A stretch of DNA of 32,121 nucleotides, taken from Planctomycetales bacterium. GTDB lineage: Bacteria > Planctomycetota > Planctomycetia > Pirellulales > Pirellulaceae. The stretch covers positions 10,873 to 42,993 of the forward strand of contig JAGQOY010000036.1 in NCBI GenBank assembly GCA_020427005.1, written 5' to 3'. Positions 1-9,221 of this stretch are shown one piece after another; the first letter of the stretch is position 1, and every line of letters begins with the position of its first letter. A program made the translations under genes and the position numbers. The notes under the pieces were generated by a model. The model was not told where the DNA came from and searched no databases. It saw only the letters and a list, made by a program, of their open reading frames with translations.

Positions 1-290
1 CATTGATGAGTCCAACCGGATTCACCTCTCGAATGAATCGAAGGTGGTCGATTGTTCAGGTAAGAGTGCACTCCTTGTTCCAATTCATCCTCGTTGAGCC
101 GACTTCCATCGGCAAGGACAAGCCTCGAATTATTTTCAATTGTCGCCAACAACAATACAAAAAGTTCGTAGCAGTTGCGGTAATGGTAGATTGCGGGTAC
201 TTCGGTTACTGCGTGTGAGTCATTTTCCAAATCCGAATACAGTTTCAAAGTTTCGTCGGATGGGTCTATGAAAAAGGGTTTATTTTTCAA
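1..290 (-). CDS. Partial ORF, N-terminus of a possible AMP-dependent ligase-like protein
   Basis: An open minus-strand frame with no stop runs from a TTG codon (288-290) off the left edge, about 96 residues. A GAGG motif lies 9 bases before the TTG, and the start overlaps the last 11 bases of the acyl carrier protein gene, which fits translational coupling. The visible protein starts MKNKPFFIDP and has a segment around residues 38-65 (NCYELFVLLLATIENN then LVLADGSRLNEDEL) that recalls the N-terminal region of acyl-activating (ANL) enzymes that work with a free-standing carrier protein. That family call rests on a short stretch and on the ACP neighbour. It is an inference; the conserved AMP-binding motifs would lie outside the window. 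That the frame is coding is better supported than its function. Confidence 0.45.
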   Translation of the reverse strand, partial: MKNKPFFIDPSDETLKLYSDLENDSHAVTEVPAIYHYRNCYELFVLLLATIENNSRLVLADGSRLNEDELEQGVHSYLNNRPPSIHSRGESGWTHQ

Positions 291-504
291 CTAATCTATC
301 CTCGACATCGCCAATTGTCTTGGCAATTCCCTTTGCGAAAACATCTATGCCCGTTATTGCCTCAAGCTTAACGGTCAAAACCGCTAGTTCGAGTGAATCA
401 AGCTCTAGGTCCTCGCGTAAACGGTCGCTACGGCAAATACTAGGCAAAGGTTTTCTGCCCCCGTCCTGCAAAACTTCGTTTATGGATTCAAGTATCTGCT
501 TCAT
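280..504 (-). CDS. Acyl carrier protein
   Basis: This 74-residue protein has the size and layout of a stand-alone acyl or peptidyl carrier protein. The sequence DLELDSLELA places the phosphopantetheine-accepting serine at residue 37 within the usual D-S-L motif, at the start of the second helix. The start is ATG at 504, 18 bases after the heparinase-family gene stops. The next gene starts inside its 3' end. In the cell it would hold an acyl or aminoacyl group as a thioester for a partner ligase and transferase. Its place at the end of a glycan operon suggests that it supplies an acyl group for sugar decoration, not that it serves general fatty acid synthesis, where acpP normally sits with fabD, fabG and fabF. 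The substrate cannot be read from sequence. Confidence 0.85.
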   Translation of the reverse strand: MKQILESINEVLQDGGRKPLPSICRSDRLREDLELDSLELAVLTVKLEAITGIDVFAKGIAKTIGDVEDRLVEK

Positions 505-522
505 ATGAAGCTTTCGAATGGT

Positions 523-2478
523 TCAGTTTTTGCCAATGGTAATATGGGTATCCAATTTTGTTGATAAGTTCTCAATGAGTACAGAGGGGCAAGTGCGTTT
601 TTCACCATAGTAAAGCGACTCCCAGGAATCCACTAATGACATCTCAAATTCGTTTTTGGTTCGGCCTGAGAATTGTATAGATATTTTTTCTGCGTTTGGA
701 AGTATCGCACTGATAATCCGTTCTCCAGTTTTTTTCCAACAGATTTCGGGCATCAATCTCCAACGAACCTTGTATTTCAAGTTACTGGCAACTTCATCCG
801 AGATCACGTAATCATCATTCGTTCGACGTATTGTCCGCGCATGGCGATACGGAGTCTTGCCTGAGAAAGACGCTTTACATTGTAGTTCTGTTCCTGAACA
901 AAACTGCCCTGTGGCGATAGGCCAATCAAACCAGAGGAAATTTGGTCCCTTGGTCATTTGTTCTGCAGTAGATACTTGGACGGTGTTGTGGGCCGATGCG
1001 GAGTAAAAATACTCTTTGATTTCCTTTTCCTGGTGATAATAGCAATAACTGCCTGCATCCCGAAGAATGTTCCATCCCTGATACCATAAATCAACATGCA
1101 GAGTGTCGCATTGGCCAGGGCGATCTCGGTACACTGGCGCACGAATGAAAAGTTGGCTGGCGGGGCCACGAATGATGTAGTAGCCCCCAATCGGAGCCTC
1201 CCAATGACACGCCGGTGCTGACGGCTTTTGCGAAATAACGCGATTTGGATCTGACAGCCAACAGGCCTTTTCACACCACGGACCATCCTTAAGGCCCGAG
1301 TCAATTCCGCAGACCATTGAAGCTAGATGCAAAATGGGACGGAAATCCAAATAGTCGCTGCACGCCAATGGTAAAACGTTCGCACCGTCGTTGGCACCAT
1401 AATTGGGAACTCGACCATTCGATGCGTTTACAAATTGACGTAACCAATTAGTAGCAAAAGTTACCCGTGCCAAAAAAGTCTTTGAAAACTCTAATCCTTG
1501 TTTTCGTCCTAGCTCGATTGCCCAACATAGATCATCAAGCATTACCCGATGGTAAGTCATCGAATGTTGAACATAAGAACCGTCAGAGTAGATTTGACGT
1601 CGAACTTCAGACTCAAGTACTTTTTTTCCTAATATGCACCATTGATTTGATTCAGGGAACTCATTGAAAAGGAGTCCAATCGTCCAAAGTCCCACGGCTT
1701 CACTAAGTGCATGATTGTTCTCTTGGCTAATCGCATAGTTCAAGTTGCTTTGGATTCGTTTGGCCGATTGCCAACATAACAATTCAAGCAATTTAAGCCG
1801 ATACTCCGTTGTGCATGGACAATCTAGGATTGTGATGACTGATGTAAGCATCGCCATAATGCGAAAGGATGTTTCCTGGCCGCAGGCCCAGGCTGCAGAT
1901 TCATTTACCGGGTTTTGTTCAATCCAGCTCTCAATAAATTGCCAAATATGCTCTGCCCACTTGTCTTCACTTGAATACACAAACTGTCGCGCTAAAAAAT
2001 ACAACAGCGTGCAACGTGAGGATTCCCAAACGAGCTTGATATCGTTGTGAGGAGGACCCGACCGAGCGAAATTTAGCCAGTGCTCTCCAACTGGCCAACG
2101 CACTTGGTTTACTGGATCTAGATTAAAATTGGGAGGCCAGCCCAATTCTCCTTGCCAACGGCTGAAAAATGGATACCTGCCCTCAATCGCTGCATCGCAC
2201 ACGGCAGTAACGGCTCGATTCCACTCCTCCGGCGGACTAATTCGCCTAAGTTCCTCAGAGCTTGGGATCCGAAAAAATCTCTGGCGTCGCAACTGCCAGC
2301 TTTCGATCCGTTGTTCGGCTGAAATGTTCTTGGTCGGAAGTTTGTGCTCTCGAAAATGTTCCGGATCAAGCTTTTTTCGCAGCAAGCCGCTACGAATTGA
2401 GAAAGCGTGCCAAACCCTGCGGCTTACATTATCCCAACCGACGCCTTTGGCTATTTTATATGGATCTAATATCCGCAT
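523..2478 (-). CDS. Heparinase II/III family protein
   Basis: A protein of 651 residues with the two-part layout of the heparinase II/III family: an alpha-helical toroid-like N-terminal half (roughly 80-400) and a beta-rich C-terminal half (roughly 425-640). Family-like motifs are seen at NNHALSEAVGL (254-264), YVQHSMTYHR (302-311), HVDLW (461-465) and AHNTV (496-500), which supply the conserved Asn, His and Tyr residues of the lyase fold. There is no signal peptide; the N-terminus is MRILDPYKIAKG. Secreted lyases normally have one, so this copy looks cytoplasmic or non-classical and may act during synthesis. Its ATG shares a base with the TAA of the upstream glycosyltransferase (TAATG), so the two are probably co-translated. 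The substrate is likely a uronate-containing glycan, by context. Whether it is an active lyase is unknown. Confidence 0.85.
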   Translation of the reverse strand: MRILDPYKIAKGVGWDNVSRRVWHAFSIRSGLLRKKLDPEHFREHKLPTKNISAEQRIESWQLRRQRFFRIPSSEELRRISPPEEWNRAVTAVCDAAIEGRYPFFSRWQGELGWPPNFNLDPVNQVRWPVGEHWLNFARSGPPHNDIKLVWESSRCTLLYFLARQFVYSSEDKWAEHIWQFIESWIEQNPVNESAAWACGQETSFRIMAMLTSVITILDCPCTTEYRLKLLELLCWQSAKRIQSNLNYAISQENNHALSEAVGLWTIGLLFNEFPESNQWCILGKKVLESEVRRQIYSDGSYVQHSMTYHRVMLDDLCWAIELGRKQGLEFSKTFLARVTFATNWLRQFVNASNGRVPNYGANDGANVLPLACSDYLDFRPILHLASMVCGIDSGLKDGPWCEKACWLSDPNRVISQKPSAPACHWEAPIGGYYIIRGPASQLFIRAPVYRDRPGQCDTLHVDLWYQGWNILRDAGSYCYYHQEKEIKEYFYSASAHNTVQVSTAEQMTKGPNFLWFDWPIATGQFCSGTELQCKASFSGKTPYRHARTIRRTNDDYVISDEVASNLKYKVRWRLMPEICWKKTGERIISAILPNAEKISIQFSGRTKNEFEMSLVDSWESLYYGEKRTCPSVLIENLSTKLDTHITIGKN

Positions 2479-3719
2479 TACCGCAAGGACCGAATCGCTT
2501 TTGGGTTATGAGTGTTCTCCAAAACCTCGACGAATCTGTCAGTTAGTTTACTTCGATCAAACTTGTCTTCGGCCAACTTGCGTGCCGCCTCGCCCATTGT
2601 CTGAGTCAATTGCCTATGATCAGCTAGGTACTGAAGCGCATTTGCAAATTCATCTGGAGCATCTGGAGAAACGGCAATTCCACATTTGTACTCTGTGATC
2701 AATTCAGCTACCCAGCCGGGGTAGTTATTAATCACTGGTTTTCCAGCAGCCAAGTAATCAAAGAACTTGTTCGGTGAAGTGCCATAATAAAACGCTGGCA
2801 CGTTAGCTAAAATCTGCAATCCTACATGGCAACTAGCAAGGAGGCCTGGAATGCTCTCTTTCCTCACGTTGTCGTGAAAGACAACATTATCTAATTCTTC
2901 TGACCTAGCTCGCGATTGCAATTGGTCCTTGAGTTTTCCATCACCAACCAGAAGCAATGTGATATCGTCACGTTTCCGCTCTTTCAACACCTTGGAGGCA
3001 TCTAGGACCGCATCCAATCCATTTGCGGGACCATGGGTGCCAGTAAACACCGCCACAAAGTTATTTTTGGGAACTGATTCAGGAAGCCATGCTTGTGATT
3101 GATCAGCAGAAAGAAAGTCTAAGTCGCAGCCGTTGGGAATCATGGTGATGCGATCGCGAGGAATGTGCCTAGCGATTCCATCCGCGATTCCTGGCGCTAG
3201 GCCAATGCAGTGTTGTGCGGCGCGATAGGCGCGTTTTTCAAGCCAGGCCATGCCAAGAAGTACCAATGGATTCTTGACTACTCCCATTGCCTTGGGTAGC
3301 TCGGGCCACAAGTCACGGACTTCAAACACAAATTTACGCCGTCGAAAATACCGTGCGGCCAATCCAGGAATTGCGGCCGTAAGTGGTGTAGAGGTTGCAA
3401 ATACAACATCGGCGTGACGTGTAATCGCGACCCAACTACTACGAATAGAATATTTGGCAAACGTCCACGATCGTTTGATTAAGCTGTCTCGATTCGAGAT
3501 CGGTAATTCAAATTCTATGACGTGAATTCCGTCTACCTTCCCTTCCCGCTTACCATTCTTAAAGGGGTGACTGAGACCTGTGTTTGCAGCACCGTAACTT
3601 GCACAAACCATCGTTACATCATGTCCACGTTGAATTAGCTTTTGAGCAGCCTCATAGGACCTGGTGCCTGTGCTCCCGGAACGAGTCGAGAAGTATTGAT
3701 GAAAGTAAAGAATGTGCAC
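2478..3719 (-). CDS. Glycosyltransferase family 4, WbuB-like
   Basis: A 413-residue GT-B glycosyltransferase. The start MHILYFHQYF with a Gly/Ser/Thr-rich loop just after it (GSTGTRSYE) is typical of the WbuB group, whose characterised relatives transfer amino sugars to lipid-linked O-antigen intermediates. The C-terminal half has the donor-binding segments FTGTHGPANGLDAV and SPNKFFDYLAAGKPVI. The latter replaces the classical E-x7-E motif region. The start codon is GTG at 3719; this start is chosen because the N-terminal beta strand begins there. No Shine-Dalgarno is obvious. A hydrophobic segment around 110-140 could contact the membrane. It is followed by the heparinase-family gene with a one-base overlap. 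The sugar transferred is not known; an N-acetylated amino sugar is plausible because the locus makes UDP-ManNAc and UDP-GalNAcA. Confidence 0.88.
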   Translation of the reverse strand: MHILYFHQYFSTRSGSTGTRSYEAAQKLIQRGHDVTMVCASYGAANTGLSHPFKNGKREGKVDGIHVIEFELPISNRDSLIKRSWTFAKYSIRSSWVAITRHADVVFATSTPLTAAIPGLAARYFRRRKFVFEVRDLWPELPKAMGVVKNPLVLLGMAWLEKRAYRAAQHCIGLAPGIADGIARHIPRDRITMIPNGCDLDFLSADQSQAWLPESVPKNNFVAVFTGTHGPANGLDAVLDASKVLKERKRDDITLLLVGDGKLKDQLQSRARSEELDNVVFHDNVRKESIPGLLASCHVGLQILANVPAFYYGTSPNKFFDYLAAGKPVINNYPGWVAELITEYKCGIAVSPDAPDEFANALQYLADHRQLTQTMGEAARKLAEDKFDRSKLTDRFVEVLENTHNPKAIRSLR

Positions 3720-3772
3720 TTGATAAGCTTAGAAGAGCGTTGACGAAGAAAAACGACTATTGATTTGTCTAG

Positions 3773-5935
3773 TTACTGCGTTTCCAGGCCTAGGAATCCC
3801 TTTGCCAACTTCACTACGCTTCGTTCTTGAGCAGCTTTGACTGCCGCAAAACTAGCAAGTGTTACGTTATAGAGTTGGTCTAGCGGAATAAGTCGTTGTC
3901 CCTTCGCCACGGAATCGATGATTTCTGCAAACTGCCGAGCATGCCCTTTGTCCTGCCGGCTTGTTTTGAGCTTCTTAAACCCTCTGAATCCATAACCCGT
4001 AGTTTGGCGGAAGTTGTCAATCTGCAAGATTCGGCCATCAGAAAAAACTTGTAGGGACTCTTTCGGGAAACTCTTACTACCGTTGGCAAAGTAGTTGATT
4101 GAGCCGATCGAGCCATCCTCCAACTCCATTGTTATGGTCATCTTGTCATCGCGCACAGCTGCTGAGTTTCCCATTCTGTGGGCAGATACTGATTTGACTT
4201 TGCTTCCGGAGAGGAATACTAGGAGATCTATGAAATGGCAAGCCTCACCGATAATTCGGCCTCCGCCAACTCGTGGATCATGCACCCAATGGTCCGGAGG
4301 GATTTCGCCAGCATTGACCAACATGTGCATAGCCAAAGGCTCAACTCTGCCGGATAGTAGTGATTTGCATTTTTCAATGTGTGGACTGAACCGGCGATTA
4401 AAGCCGACCATTAGTTGAAGTTCCATGTGTCGTTCAGCCACACTTGCGACTTCGCACAGTTCTTCGAGAGTTAAGGCCAGAGGTTTCTCGACAAATACAT
4501 GCTTGCCAGCCTGCATCGACTGGCAAATAAGTCGTGCATGGGAATCATGATTGGTGGTTATGAATACTAGATTTAGCTCTGGGTCATTCAGTACGTGCTC
4601 AAAGTCCGTGGTGGCGTTTTCACAATTGAATTTCTGCGCAATATGTTGGATGGCAGCCGCATTAGTACGTCCTACAACATATTTCCTGCGCATCGGTAGG
4701 TTTTTCAGTGCGGGCATAAGAGTAGCTCGAGTGAAATTCCCCGCGCCTACAATGCCAGCGATCACAGTTCGCGAAGGTACAATCTCACTTGATTGCTTTA
4801 CTGGTATCGTTTGTTTGGGATTCGGAGAACCTGAATACTCTAGTATCACTCCCAAGGCAGATGGATCGTTCTGAATGATACTATACGCCTGGGCTGCCTG
4901 TTCAATTCCTACACGATTGGAGATCAGCGGAAGAAAATCCAACTGGCCGGTAGCTAACATGAGCAAGATGGCTTCAAAATTACGTTGTTCGGTCCAGCGG
5001 ACATAGCCCACAGGGTAATCTAGTCCATCTTGTTCATAGCGTTGATCATAACGCCCAGGACCGTACGAGCAGGAAACTTGAAAACTGATTTCCTTTTCAT
5101 AGAAATCTGCACGATTCAAATTTAGCCCTACGACTCCAACAAGTACGACCCGCCCCCGCTTACGACACATCTTTGCAGCGGACGATACAATGGAGTCCGA
5201 CTTGGCAGAGGCAGTAATGATGACTGCATCGGCTCCACGTGAATTAGTCATTGAGCACACGCGGCCGGGCAAGTCCGAGCACTCGCTACCATGAATTGGC
5301 TCAGCTCCGAAAGTTGCGGCCAAATCTAGTCGTTGTGGATTGATATCGATCCCTACAACTCGGCATCCGCATGCGCGTAAAAGCTGTACAGTGACGAGAC
5401 CAATCAACCCCAACCCGTAAACAACAACCGTTTCACCTAGAGTCGGGGCAATCAACCTCACGCCTTGGAGACCAATGCTAGCCAGAACCGTAAACGCTGC
5501 CTGCTCGTCACTGACATTCTCTGGAATCTTAGCAGCTAGTAACGGTGGCACGGACACAATCTCGGAATGTGACCCGTTAGATACGACTCGGTCGCCGATT
5601 TCAAACCCGGAAAGATGATTACCGACATGGGTAACGATTCCGGCGCTGCAATAGCCAAGTGGTAAGGGTTCACCCAGTTTTGAGAACACAGCATCAAGAG
5701 TAGGCATCAGTCCATCGGTGCGAATCTTATCAATTACCTGTTTAACTTTTTCAGGTTGTGCCTTAGCCTTTCCAATGAGCCCGGCTTGGCCAAATTCAAC
5801 CAGCATCTTCTCAGTGCCGGCAGAAATCAGTGTACGAGAGGTATTGATAAGCAGACGCGAGTTGGAAGCGCTGGGCGCAGGTACTTCCTGAACGAGTGTT
5901 TCACCGTTGTTCAGATTTTGTAGGACTTGAAGCAT
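3773..5935 (-). CDS. Two-domain oxidoreductase (MDR dehydrogenase fused to Gfo/Idh/MocA)
   Basis: The 720-residue protein joins two NAD(P)-dependent enzymes. Residues 1-365 form a medium-chain dehydrogenase with the Rossmann motif GLGLIG at 174-179. Where zinc alcohol dehydrogenases have GHE it reads LGYCSAG (93-99), and where they have the catalytic Cys it reads SAGTEKM (38-44), so the zinc sites appear to be missing. Residues 389-720 form a Gfo/Idh/MocA-type unit with GIVGAGNF (394-401), EKP (483-485) and a likely catalytic His at 567 in GEACHFIDLL. Such fusions are found in many polysaccharide loci, often near heparinase-family and WbuB-like genes, as here. The substrate is probably a nucleotide sugar or glycan intermediate, but no function is proven for this arrangement that I can cite. 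Start ATG at 5935. A fragment of a second copy lies at 9316-9426. Confidence 0.9.
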   Translation of the reverse strand: MLQVLQNLNNGETLVQEVPAPSASNSRLLINTSRTLISAGTEKMLVEFGQAGLIGKAKAQPEKVKQVIDKIRTDGLMPTLDAVFSKLGEPLPLGYCSAGIVTHVGNHLSGFEIGDRVVSNGSHSEIVSVPPLLAAKIPENVSDEQAAFTVLASIGLQGVRLIAPTLGETVVVYGLGLIGLVTVQLLRACGCRVVGIDINPQRLDLAATFGAEPIHGSECSDLPGRVCSMTNSRGADAVIITASAKSDSIVSSAAKMCRKRGRVVLVGVVGLNLNRADFYEKEISFQVSCSYGPGRYDQRYEQDGLDYPVGYVRWTEQRNFEAILLMLATGQLDFLPLISNRVGIEQAAQAYSIIQNDPSALGVILEYSGSPNPKQTIPVKQSSEIVPSRTVIAGIVGAGNFTRATLMPALKNLPMRRKYVVGRTNAAAIQHIAQKFNCENATTDFEHVLNDPELNLVFITTNHDSHARLICQSMQAGKHVFVEKPLALTLEELCEVASVAERHMELQLMVGFNRRFSPHIEKCKSLLSGRVEPLAMHMLVNAGEIPPDHWVHDPRVGGGRIIGEACHFIDLLVFLSGSKVKSVSAHRMGNSAAVRDDKMTITMELEDGSIGSINYFANGSKSFPKESLQVFSDGRILQIDNFRQTTGYGFRGFKKLKTSRQDKGHARQFAEIIDSVAKGQRLIPLDQLYNVTLASFAAVKAAQERSVVKLAKGFLGLETQ

Positions 5936-6107
5936 TTAGTTGAAGGGTGTCAGTTTGGGGTAAGATCAATCAAATTCTAAATGTGTTAGTCTTTGGGTGT
6001 CGAACTTTACAGAATTCAGAAATCAACGGCAATTTGCGTGCGAACAAAATCAGCGAATACTTACAATGGAATTTGGGAGGCACTACCGTTGTGCGGGTTC
6101 AAGTGGC

Positions 6108-7217
6108 CTAGGTGCATTCAGCTACCAGGTGGACTATTCTCAAGGCAGCTTTGCCATCCCAAAATTCGGGACATTTGCCCTGCTTGTATTTGTCACATAT
6201 GACCTGTTGAAGATAGTAATCAAGCATTTCTGCATCATTGCCGATCAATGTACTGGTCCCCATTTCTACGGTAATAGGGCGTTCGGTGTTCTCTCGCATT
6301 GTAAGGCAGGGAATCCCAAGAGCCGTTGACTCTTCTTGCAGTCCACCAGAATCCGTCACAATGACTTTTGCTTGCGAAGTCAAGCAGAGGAAATCATGGT
6401 ATCCAAGGGGATTCGTTAAACGAATATTACGGTCAGACTCGAGTTTTGATAGCAGTTCGAATTCATTTAGCTTTAACCTAGTTCTAGGGTGAACTGGAAA
6501 CACGATGGGAAGGGTACGTGCAGAGCGGATTAGTACGTCTGTCAGCTCGGACAATGCCAACTTGGAATCGACGTTCGAGGGGCGATGCAGCGTAACAACA
6601 TTGTAGTTTCCGGGTATCACGTCGTAGTGCTTGAGTGTATCTCTGCTTCGTGCGACGTCCAATTGACTTAAAAGAGTGTCAATCATGACGTTCCCTACCA
6701 AATGAATGGATGATTTTGGCTTTCCTTCGGCGATCAGATGCTGAACGCCGGTGGGTTCTGAGCACAACCAGAGATCGGAAAGCGCATCGGTAACCAGCCG
6801 ATTAATTTCTTCTGGCATCGCTCGATCGAAACTGCGCAATCCGGCTTCGACATGGGCTACTGGAACTCTTAATTTGGCAGCTGCCAATGTTGCTGCCAAA
6901 GTAGAATTCACGTCTCCAACAACTACCATACGATCAAAACCGAGTCCTGCATCCAATTTCTCAATGAGGAGGCGTTCAATTGCTACCAAGATATTTGCCG
7001 TTTGCTGAGCGTGCGAACCTGATCCAATAGCTAAAGAAATGTCGGGGTGAGGAATCTGCAGTTCCTGAAAGAAGATGTCGGACAATGCTTGATCGTAATG
7101 CTGGCCAGTATGAATGAGAACGGGCTGAACATCTTCATAATTGCGAAATGCCCTGAGGATAGGGGCGATTTTCATAAAATTCGGACGCGCACCAACAATA
7201 CATGCCAGTCGTTTCAT
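6108..7217 (-). CDS. wecB: UDP-N-acetylglucosamine 2-epimerase (non-hydrolysing)
   Basis: At 369 residues this has the normal length of WecB/MnaA enzymes, which interconvert UDP-GlcNAc and UDP-ManNAc in the cytoplasm. Diagnostic motifs are GARPNFMKIAPI (9-20), HTGQHYD (36-42), GDVNST (101-106), VEAGLRS (123-129) and PEEINR (135-140). In the C-terminal half there is DSGGLQEE, followed by RENTERP, both part of the UDP-binding cleft. Start ATG at 7217, without a clear ribosome binding site. It lies between amidotransferase 1 and the two-domain oxidoreductase, all on the same strand. No ManNAc dehydrogenase of the WecC type is separately present; the 6-dehydrogenase at the far end of the locus is closer to WbpO. 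The product may therefore be used as ManNAc itself or be processed by the two-domain oxidoreductase. Confidence 0.95.
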   Translation of the reverse strand: MKRLACIVGARPNFMKIAPILRAFRNYEDVQPVLIHTGQHYDQALSDIFFQELQIPHPDISLAIGSGSHAQQTANILVAIERLLIEKLDAGLGFDRMVVVGDVNSTLAATLAAAKLRVPVAHVEAGLRSFDRAMPEEINRLVTDALSDLWLCSEPTGVQHLIAEGKPKSSIHLVGNVMIDTLLSQLDVARSRDTLKHYDVIPGNYNVVTLHRPSNVDSKLALSELTDVLIRSARTLPIVFPVHPRTRLKLNEFELLSKLESDRNIRLTNPLGYHDFLCLTSQAKVIVTDSGGLQEESTALGIPCLTMRENTERPITVEMGTSTLIGNDAEMLDYYLQQVICDKYKQGKCPEFWDGKAALRIVHLVAECT

Positions 7218-7283
7218 CGAGCTTGAATTCTATAAGGATAATGTAATTGTAATGGCGGTAGGCGTGATTAAGTCAAACTAGGT

Positions 7284-9221
7284 CTATGCTACTTTTTTAA
7301 GGTTGTTCGTATTCATTGGTGCAGCGTCCAGGTAAAGCTGACACCAAAGTTCGATGCACATCATTGTAAAGAGCATGTAAGCAACGTCTACTTTGCCAGC
7401 TGCATCGAGTTCGCGCAATTGTGACGTATAATCAGGATTGAACAGGCCTCGCGAGGCTACAACGTTTGGCGACAACAATTCGTCTGCCATAGGTTTCAGT
7501 TCATGGAGCATCCACTTTCGCAAAGGAGCTCCAAATCCTGTTTTCGGCCGGTAAATTACATCAGATGGCAGTATTCCTACCATAGCTCTCTTGAGAACTG
7601 CTTTACCGACGCTACCACGTTGCTTCCACTGAGGCGGGATGCGATAAGAAAGTTCAACTAGCTCAGGATCCAGAAAGGGAACGCGGGCCTCTACGCCAAC
7701 CGCCATCGAAAGTTTGTCAGTGTAATTCAGGTTGTGATCGATGAGGAAATGGGACATCTCAAGGAACAGCATGCGGTTCAAACGAAAGCTCCCTGCCCCC
7801 ATCGATGGGCATAAACTCAAACGCGCCTGGAGACTATCGGAAAAGCCATGTGGAACGGACAATTGTGCCACACTTTGTGGTGATAAGGCTTTCCAAACTT
7901 GCGGTGGAGTAGCCCAGCGGAAATACCCCACTAGGCGCTCGTCAGCTGTTAGGTCAGCATAGGAGAATAATTTGGACAATCGCCGTGTGGATGGGATGCC
8001 TTTCGGCAGGTTTGCAGTACCGTACCGCAGTAGAGACCTCAATGGCTTTGGGAGCCAACTCCACCAGCGCTCCATACACAGTGAGTAATGTCGCCGATAT
8101 CCTGTAAACAAATCATCGCCGCCCGTACCTCCCAACAGTACCTTAATACCATCCTCACGTGCCGCCTGGCATATGAGAAATAGATTAGCGGCCGCCGGAT
8201 CCGCCAAGGGTTCGTCCAGGTGCCATAACATTCGACTAAACTCGCACATGATGTCAGAACGGATAGCAATGATATTGAGCGGAACATTGAGGTGCGTTGC
8301 AACACGTTTCGCGTAAGGCAAATCGGCAGTAAACCCTTCGCTCTCTTCTGAATCAGCTGTGTAACAGGGCAGGGAATTTGATGCTTGGCACTCGCGGGCG
8401 AAGGCGACTACAGCGCTAGAGTCGAGACCACCTGAGAGAAAGCAGCCTACAGGTACATCTGCAACCATCTGCCGATGCACAGCGGATCTAAGTGAGTTAC
8501 GTACTTTGTCAGCCGCTTCCGCGAAACTCATTTGCTCTATGGGTTGGTCTACCGGAAGGTTGTAGAAAGTCTCTTGTTTCGTGATTCTTCCATTTTTTAC
8601 TTCAAGTCTTTCGCCTGGGCCCAGCTTTCTGACAGCCTTGAGGATGGTTCGTGGCCAAGGACAATAAACATAAGACAAATACTCACGAATGGCGTCGACG
8701 TCAATTTCACGGCTTACGTTTGGATCCTGCAAAATTGATTTGATCTCGCTGGCAAACCGAAACCCATTGGAGTCACATGCATAATACAAGGGTTTAACCC
8801 CCATGCCGTCTCGGGCCAAATGAAGTACGTGATTCAGGCTATCCCAGATCGCCATAGCAAAAATACCATTTAACCGTGCAAGCGACGCAGGACCAAATTT
8901 ACTCCATAGGTTGATGAGTACTTCAGTATCGGAAGTGCCTCGAAAGACTACACCATATGTCTGGAGGTCGCTTCTCAACTCTCGAAAGTTGTAGATTTCG
9001 CCGTTGAAAACAATTGTGTAACGCCCTGAAGGATCCGTCATTGGCTGAGAGCCGGTTGGTGCCAAGTCAAGAATAGAAAGTCGTCGATGTGCCAAGCCAA
9101 TTTGATTGGCGGCATCAAAAAATTCACCTTCACTATTGGGCCCGCGATGTCGCTGAACTAATGACATTCGCTTCAGTAAATCAAGCGAAAGACGACCTTG
9201 AAAACCTGCTAGTCCACACAT
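7284..9221 (-). CDS. Asparagine synthase-like amidotransferase 1
   Basis: This is a 645-residue class II glutamine amidotransferase joined to an asparagine-synthase ATP-pyrophosphatase domain. The ATG at 9221 is chosen over an in-frame TTG at 9233 because it places Cys at residue 2, the glutaminase nucleophile (MCGLAGF), and has GGAG just upstream. Supporting motifs are HRGP (25-28), RRLSILDL (46-53), NGEIYN (73-78) and SDTE (97-100). The ATP loop SGGLDSS is at 263-269, followed later by GGTGGDDLFTGY. All key residues appear intact. In O-antigen loci this family usually amidates the carboxyl of a hexuronic acid, not aspartate. It differs more in sequence and length from amidotransferases 2 and 3 than they do from each other, so it probably acts on a different sugar or step. 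Confidence 0.93.
   Translation of the reverse strand: MCGLAGFQGRLSLDLLKRMSLVQRHRGPNSEGEFFDAANQIGLAHRRLSILDLAPTGSQPMTDPSGRYTIVFNGEIYNFRELRSDLQTYGVVFRGTSDTEVLINLWSKFGPASLARLNGIFAMAIWDSLNHVLHLARDGMGVKPLYYACDSNGFRFASEIKSILQDPNVSREIDVDAIREYLSYVYCPWPRTILKAVRKLGPGERLEVKNGRITKQETFYNLPVDQPIEQMSFAEAADKVRNSLRSAVHRQMVADVPVGCFLSGGLDSSAVVAFARECQASNSLPCYTADSEESEGFTADLPYAKRVATHLNVPLNIIAIRSDIMCEFSRMLWHLDEPLADPAAANLFLICQAAREDGIKVLLGGTGGDDLFTGYRRHYSLCMERWWSWLPKPLRSLLRYGTANLPKGIPSTRRLSKLFSYADLTADERLVGYFRWATPPQVWKALSPQSVAQLSVPHGFSDSLQARLSLCPSMGAGSFRLNRMLFLEMSHFLIDHNLNYTDKLSMAVGVEARVPFLDPELVELSYRIPPQWKQRGSVGKAVLKRAMVGILPSDVIYRPKTGFGAPLRKWMLHELKPMADELLSPNVVASRGLFNPDYTSQLRELDAAGKVDVAYMLFTMMCIELWCQLYLDAAPMNTNNLKKVA

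Noticed and set aside
7254..7261. GGCGGTAG, identical to the core of the RfaH ops element
   Set aside because: It lies on the plus strand while all genes around it are on the minus strand, and it is between two genes in mid-operon. Chance is the simplest explanation.
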